A stretch of DNA of 64,000 nt from Owenia fusiformis. Taxonomy: Eukaryota; Annelida; Polychaeta; Sabellida; Oweniidae. Positions 59,126-64,000 of this stretch are shown here, piece by piece (positions within the stretch are counted from its first letter, which is position 1; each line of letters starts with the position of its first letter). A model generated the notes under the pieces. That model did not search any database. It was not told the DNA's origin and saw only the letters and a program-made list of their open reading frames with translations. The DNA lies in contig CAIIXF020000011.1 in assembly GCA_903813345.2 (NCBI GenBank), forward strand, positions 31,178,166 to 31,242,165, given 5' to 3'. A program made the position numbers and the translations under genes.

Positions 59126-62100
59126 TCACCTCAGTCCAAGGACGATCTGGATCGGAGGATTTGGTGACCTTAACCCAGCACAACTCGTTCCCTAATTTCA
59201 GCTCAGAATAATCATGGGCTTTCAACTCTTATATTGAAAGCCCATGGAATAATGTATGACATTTCACACCGTTCCAAGGTTTAACATCTTGAAACACAGA
59301 GGAATCTTTGAGGAAAAGGAGTGATTTGGGATCATGCTCAGTGTAAAATGTAGTTGGCCAATTGCTTTTTATTTCTCTAATATGTCAGGCTCACTTTTCT
59401 AAAATTAGGTTTATTTTTGAAAATGGGTCCATCTTATGCGCCCTAACAAGGGGACATCTTGTTATCGTTCTCTTTTAATGATCAATAGCCATGGCATATA
59501 CGGTGCAAAAGAGATGTAATGAGTATCAGAATGACATTGGATCCGGATATATAGAGATAATCTGGTAATGTTGGCACTTCGTAGCACCTGTCTTCTGAAT
59601 GGGGATCAAACGTGTCGCTTTGGTACACAGAGTTTAGTTATGTTCTTTGTATGATATATTGAAATGGGTTGGAGTGAGCAGAATAGCAAGGAATGCTAGT
59701 AATTCTCCATGTAGAAGTTTAGTTTACAAATGTTATTCATGTTTTTGTGATATGGAGATCAGTGGGGGATCATGGGAGCGTATCTCGTTTGCTTTGATTA
59801 ACGCAGCTGCTGTGTGTCGCGTGTCGTCAGTTGTCCCATCAAACGCCGGAAACTACCCGGAGAATCACCGTCAGATATAGAGATCACTCTCATTAGTGAT
59901 TAATGCAATCTTTCTGCAGCACCAGTGGTCAGTAGATCGAGTAATTTTGGTTCTATACGGTCTACCCCTCCTCTAGACCCCCAATTGAAAACATGATTTA
60001 AAGTATATCATTAAACTGGTGTTGCGCAGCGGCACCCTCCCCGGGCGCACTCTCCACCATTGTGACCACTGTCATTTTTCTCAACACGTTGAAACGGATA
60101 ACAAGGGACGGGGTGCAACAAGAGGGGTGTTCCATTATCCATCTAGGCCTACCAGTACTATTCTGCGTTCTGAAACTTCAACGAGTCCTGTGCAGACCTA
60201 TGCATGACGTTTGCGCAATACGATATCTTAAAATACCATTTTACCATTTCATCTGTAGAAAATACCTCTATCATGTGGAATATTACTGGTTGCCCATGGG
60301 CCTTAGGGAATCAATGTATTGAATACAAGAACATAACCGTTATCACTCAGAGGTTAACTGTTTTCAATTATTTTTTTAAACAAATTGTCTCAGTTATTTT
60401 TCTTTCCAATCACCATCATCCCTCAATCACGCACTAGGGAAGAACAAATGTGTAAGAGTTGTGCCGCCAGACGATACAGGTGTGCCAATATTTTTGTAAT
60501 TATGTTAAAATCAAATTCTAAATAAATTCTGTCACTTCCAATTCTCACAAACGTGTAATTGATTCTATTAACGCTAATAGGAACGCAAGTGTGCCAACCG
60601 TACGTATTTTCTTTAACGTAACTTTAACGTAATGTGACGTATTGTTACCTAAGCGTGGGGCTTCTGTGTATTTATGTCGGAAGTAACGTCAATATGGTTT
60701 GATTGTTTGGACTGACACGAGTTTAATTAGAATTGCATAATAATAGTACATCAAATAAAACCAATGCAAGAGGATAGTACATGTACATATCTTAGTCATG
60801 TATCAAGCCTTTAACCCCCCCCCCCCCCTTCATTTCACTCTTCTTACCTCAAGAAAGAATACATCACCGGTGTCCCTGGGGCCACTGATAATAAAAGCAA
60901 TAACCTACCCTGGGGTTACTCTGTATTAAAGCCAAGCTCTATTTTTTATTAATAAAGAAGAAAAGTCAATTTATTTGAAAAGGTACCGTTGAGTGTAGAT
61001 GTATCTCTGTTTTAAAGACGCGAAAGCTGATTTTTCGAAAGGTGCGCTCTTCACACCTAAGCAATAATAAAAAAGCGTGTCGAATTAGAGATTAGGGATG
61101 CAGGTCTAATAGGATTACAATACTGGCACTTGGTCCCTGACATTTCCCGGAATGAATTTTGAAACTTCTTCAAGGTGTTCAAGCCTTTTGTTTATAAATT
61201 TCATTATCATTTATTAAAATTAGTTTACAATTGTCCCTTATTTCCCCTTTCCACGATATATAATCAAATATTATTTTTGGGCAATATCACTTGCCGCGAT
61301 AATCAATTGAGTTGTTGAAATAAGGATCAGGCTAATGGCCTCTATGGAATTTAAATCAGATTTAAAACGATATGTTCAAAATATTATTCTAAATCATAAA
61401 ATTGACCAGTTCTAACCAAATAAACGTTTGGTGAACTAATGTATTGATGCAAAGGATAACAATAGCATATCAATTGCCCAAATTGGATTTGCGTCCTTTT
61501 CCTTTATTGATGAACGGTGGACAAGTTGAAGAAATTGTTCCTTAAAGAAAGTTTTTGTTTAGGGTGCTACTTAAAATTAATCTGTTTGGGTTGAGATCAA
61601 CATTTTAATTTGGAATCAAGTTCGCTTTTCCCGTCCTTGCCAGCCATTTTGACAGATCTAGATATTTTATAGATTAATACCAGCGTCCTATTTGTAATTA
61701 TATTTATGATATCACATTAAATTAATTTTAAGCATAATACTTTTTGGATGTTTTCAACAGGACCCTGGATAAAGGTGATTGGAATTTTTTCAATTCCTTT
61801 TTACCTGGTTACCCTAGTCAATTTATAACTTATTAATTCTGGTCTTAGACAAGTCCATACGGTTCCTGTGTACCCGATCGTTACGGGGTGTAAATGGAGA
61901 CGGAGAGATAAATGGAAAATATTGAGAAGGAATGCTCGGCATCTTTCAGCACGCGTCAGTAGGATTCCCCGTGGTGTAGTTGCACAAGAAATAGACAAGA
62001 AGATATGCCAATCAGCAAATAAACCCCCATGATTGGTTAATTACTGTTTCTGGCCAGATTGGGCGGAGTTTCTGCAATGGAAGTTTGTTTAGATAAAGAT

Positions 62101-62296
62101 GCGGCTGGCCACGCAGTTTCGGCAACTATATTACTTATGTGCTTCTGAGTTAGCCGCATTCGAGTTGAAATCTCACCAGTGCTATATACATTTATTTGGC
62201 AGAGAAGCAGGCGTGAAAATAAACAGTAAACAAAAAATAAGAACTAGAACATTTTTCCTGAATAACTAGTATCACTTATAGATCTGCATCAGAGAC
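59126..62296. other. Upstream region of the vestigial-like gene
   Basis: No coding exon is recognised. It contains a perfect 13-bp-stem hairpin at 59213-59246 (CATGGGCTTTCAA/TTGAAAGCCCATG), a 14-base C run at 60815-60828, and GGAATG words (TEAD-type cores) near 61150 and 61929. It is less repeat-loaded than the rest of the window, as expected for cis-regulatory sequence of a developmental gene. Confidence 0.4.
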
Positions 62297-62304
62297 ATAT
62301 AAAA
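62297..62304 (+). promoter_or_regulatory. vg: TATA-like box upstream of the vestigial-like gene
   Basis: ATATAAAA in AGAGACATATAAAACAT, about 230 bp before the start codon. Transcription would begin near 62328-62335. There is no experimental support, and the surrounding 20-mer occurs once more in the window at 53087-53106. Confidence 0.4.
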
Positions 62305-62530
62305 CATTTACCAGGAGTTACTTTTCGTGTAAAACTTAAAAGATTTGAGGATTTGTTTCAAAGAAATTTCCTCCAGTCGTATAATCCCCACGGAATACGG
62401 GACATAAATTAAGCGTCGGGAGAATCGGAGGCTCAAAAGGAAATCACACAGAGACACCAATAGTGTAAAGCGGACGAAAATTCCCAGGACAATATTTACG
62501 CGTACCTTATGGTTTGTTGCCAGCAGCAGA

Positions 62531-62617
62531 ATGACATGTGTTGACGTTATGTACCAGCCTTACACGTCCTACTTTCCTTATCAGAGACCCCATCCCACAT
62601 ATGAATATCCACAAAAG
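62531..62617 (+). CDS. vg: Vestigial-like exon 1
   Basis: 29 codons, start codon ATGACATGTG. The start is supported by the conserved N-terminal MTCVDVMYQ. Confidence 0.88.
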
Positions 62618-63275
62618 GTATGTTAGCATATTTTTGGAGTTTAACTGATTAGAATCGTTAAAGAGTATACTTGTATTGATGGTAAGTAATGATTAAAAGT
62701 GCCATGACAATGTCTTTTAAAGTGTAAATAAAATGTTCATCAATAGAGTTATCCGGTCACTCGAATCAATCCTTATATTCTGTATAGAATAGGCCTGTGG
62801 AATACATGTAGGCAAGCATTGCATCTAAACCATATTATGTCATAAAATCATTTTTATTTTATTTTTCAATATCAGAAATTTCGACCAGATCCTCTGGATA
62901 CAAGCAGCTTCGCACTGGGAACACCTTCGTCGTCCTTGGCAACGCATCTTAGCCACAGTCTAGCATCTGTATCCACCGCCGCTTTGGTCACCCCCAAGCT
63001 CGAGGACACACCTCACACGCATGCGCACCATACAACCGGACTCTCCGTCAGTCACGGTCCACAGCCACACGCAACTCGAGATGATCCGGAAATAAAGCCA
63101 AAAGACACTCGTTACCTCAGTGCGAATTGTGTATTATTGACTTATTTTAATGGTGACATTGCTACAAATGTAGATGAACATTTCACAAAGGCGTTGAATC
63201 AGCCGAGCAGTTATACACCGGACAATCAAGGGAGTTCACCGTCATCTTCCAACAGCCCACCTCATAGACCTAAAG
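62531..63275 (+). CDS. vg: Vestigial / VGLL1-3-type transcription co-factor, 5' part (two exons)
   Basis: Exon 1 is 62531-62617 (MTCVDVMYQPYTSYFPYQ.., donor AAAAG|gtatgt, phase 0). Exon 2 is 62876-63275 (acceptor aatatcag|AAATTT, donor CTAAAG|gtacgt, phase 1). The N-terminus resembles the conserved C.DVMYQ.Y start of VGLL2/3. Residues 108-136 form the Tondu motif: RYLSANCVLLTYFNGDIATN followed by VDEHFTKAL, with the VxxHF core at 128-132. Tondu peptides bind TEAD/Scalloped and lack DNA binding themselves, so the product is a nuclear TEAD co-activator. Between exon 1 and Tondu lies a Ser/Thr/His-rich linker, and after it a Ser/Pro-rich stretch. The gene continues past the right edge. The motif is diagnostic; the exact orthology (vg versus a VGLL paralogue) is less certain. 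Confidence 0.92.
62618..62875 (+). other. vg: Vestigial-like intron 1
   Basis: 258-nt GT-AG intron with a T-rich tract before the acceptor; phase 0. Confidence 0.85.
62876..63275 (+). CDS. vg: Vestigial-like exon 2 (Tondu exon)
   Basis: 133 codons plus one base; Tondu is encoded at 63110-63196. The frame would hit TAG six bases past the donor if intron 2 were retained. Confidence 0.92.
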
Positions 63276-64000
63276 GTACGTAGATATGGATGAATCTCAG
63301 GGGCAAAGTCTTAGACCCCAAATAAAACTGGTGGTTGGTATAGGTTGAATTTTGGAAGTCTAGTCACACTTCTAATGAACTATCTCATATTATTTTCAAT
63401 TTCTTTTTTTTGAATTATGTTTAGTAATTATGTCCATTTGTCAAACTTTTGTTTTGGCCCCAATAACAGTGAAGGAATCGTTGAACCAAGGTGCAACTGA
63501 GGAATTTCCAATATAAATGCCTTGGAGTTGACAAATTGTGTCTCCTATTGCCGAGTTCTTCTTTTTTGGCTTATGTGATGGGTCTAAGGAGCACAGATTC
63601 TTCCAAATAAGATATGAAATCAAAAACAATTAAAATCAATGATTGACCTCATAAAAGATCATCGTAGCTGACTAATAGTGATGATCATATTTCAAAAGAT
63701 AAATTCTTATCTAAATTATCAAAAAAGTAGTTATAAAACCGAGGGTTTGAGCGCAGTGAGAACAGTTTTCTGTAAACCCTGGACTAACATTGACTCGTAT
63801 TTTAGCGATGAGTGAGAACTATGTGATGTTTTTTCTCTGGAAGAGGGTTAATGGTACACACCTAGTTATAACTACAACTTGCGCCTCTACAAATATTTTT
63901 CCTCGGTTCCATACTCCGAATATTATTTATAGTGAGTTCAGAAGATGAAAAATTAGCACGCGTGCGGTGTCGAAATCTTCTCTCTGAAACTTCTAACCTC
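63276..64000 (+). other. vg: Vestigial-like intron 2, 5' part
   Basis: Intronic sequence to the window edge. It contains a small inverted-repeat element (63727-63875) and no further exon. Confidence 0.6.
63727..63875. mobile_element. Candidate 149-bp MITE in vestigial-like intron 2
   Basis: GTAGTTATAA (63727-63736) is inverted as TTATAACTAC (63866-63875). The interior includes CCGAGGGTTTGAGCGCAGTG. No clear target duplication. Confidence 0.4.

Overview
This is an AT-rich, intron-rich animal nuclear sequence. It is most likely from a lophotrochozoan, probably a mollusc. Two conserved bilaterian genes are supported, both on the + strand, and both have GT-AG introns. The mollusc guess rests on the repeat style: (TCCG)n tracts, AAAATGGCCGCCATTTT units, and inverted-repeat elements that carry internal tandem repeats. 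It is an inference, not a proof. I saw no tRNA, rRNA, CRISPR array or operon-like organisation.

Region 1 (1532-18801) holds a complete HTATSF1/Tat-SF1 (Cus2-like) splicing-factor gene. It has 8 coding exons encoding 697 residues: an N-terminal acidic/aromatic region, RRM1, a second RRM of the UHM type with an RWF motif, and an acidic tail. Its two largest introns (about 6.3 and 5.3 kb) are loaded with repeats. A possible in-frame 27-nt micro-exon lies in the last intron, and a duplicated decoy splice acceptor lies just before exon 4.

Region 2 (about 18.8-54.3 kb) is a gene-poor repeat landscape. It contains an LTR-like element of about 2.6 kb with internal 90-bp repeats, a dead Tc1/mariner element with perfect 27-bp inverted repeats, and a YY1-like tandem array. 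It also has two long arrays of 476-bp units, a GC-rich inverted-repeat element with a 7-bp target duplication, and several minisatellites.

Region 3 (54289-59121) is the most unusual object: a minus-strand LTR retroelement with two 370-bp LTRs that look identical. It has a 4-bp target-site duplication, a TGG-type primer-binding site and a polypurine tract. I can see no gag-pol inside it. In sense orientation it carries a decayed Frizzled-type cysteine-rich domain (Wnt-binding), which suggests capture of a host gene by a retroelement.

Region 4 (62531 to beyond the right edge) is the 5' part of a vestigial/VGLL gene. Two exons are present, including the complete Tondu (TEAD-binding) motif. A TATA-like promoter lies about 230 bp upstream of the start codon. 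The two genes are not functionally linked by anything visible here: one acts in pre-mRNA splicing, the other is a TEAD co-activator.
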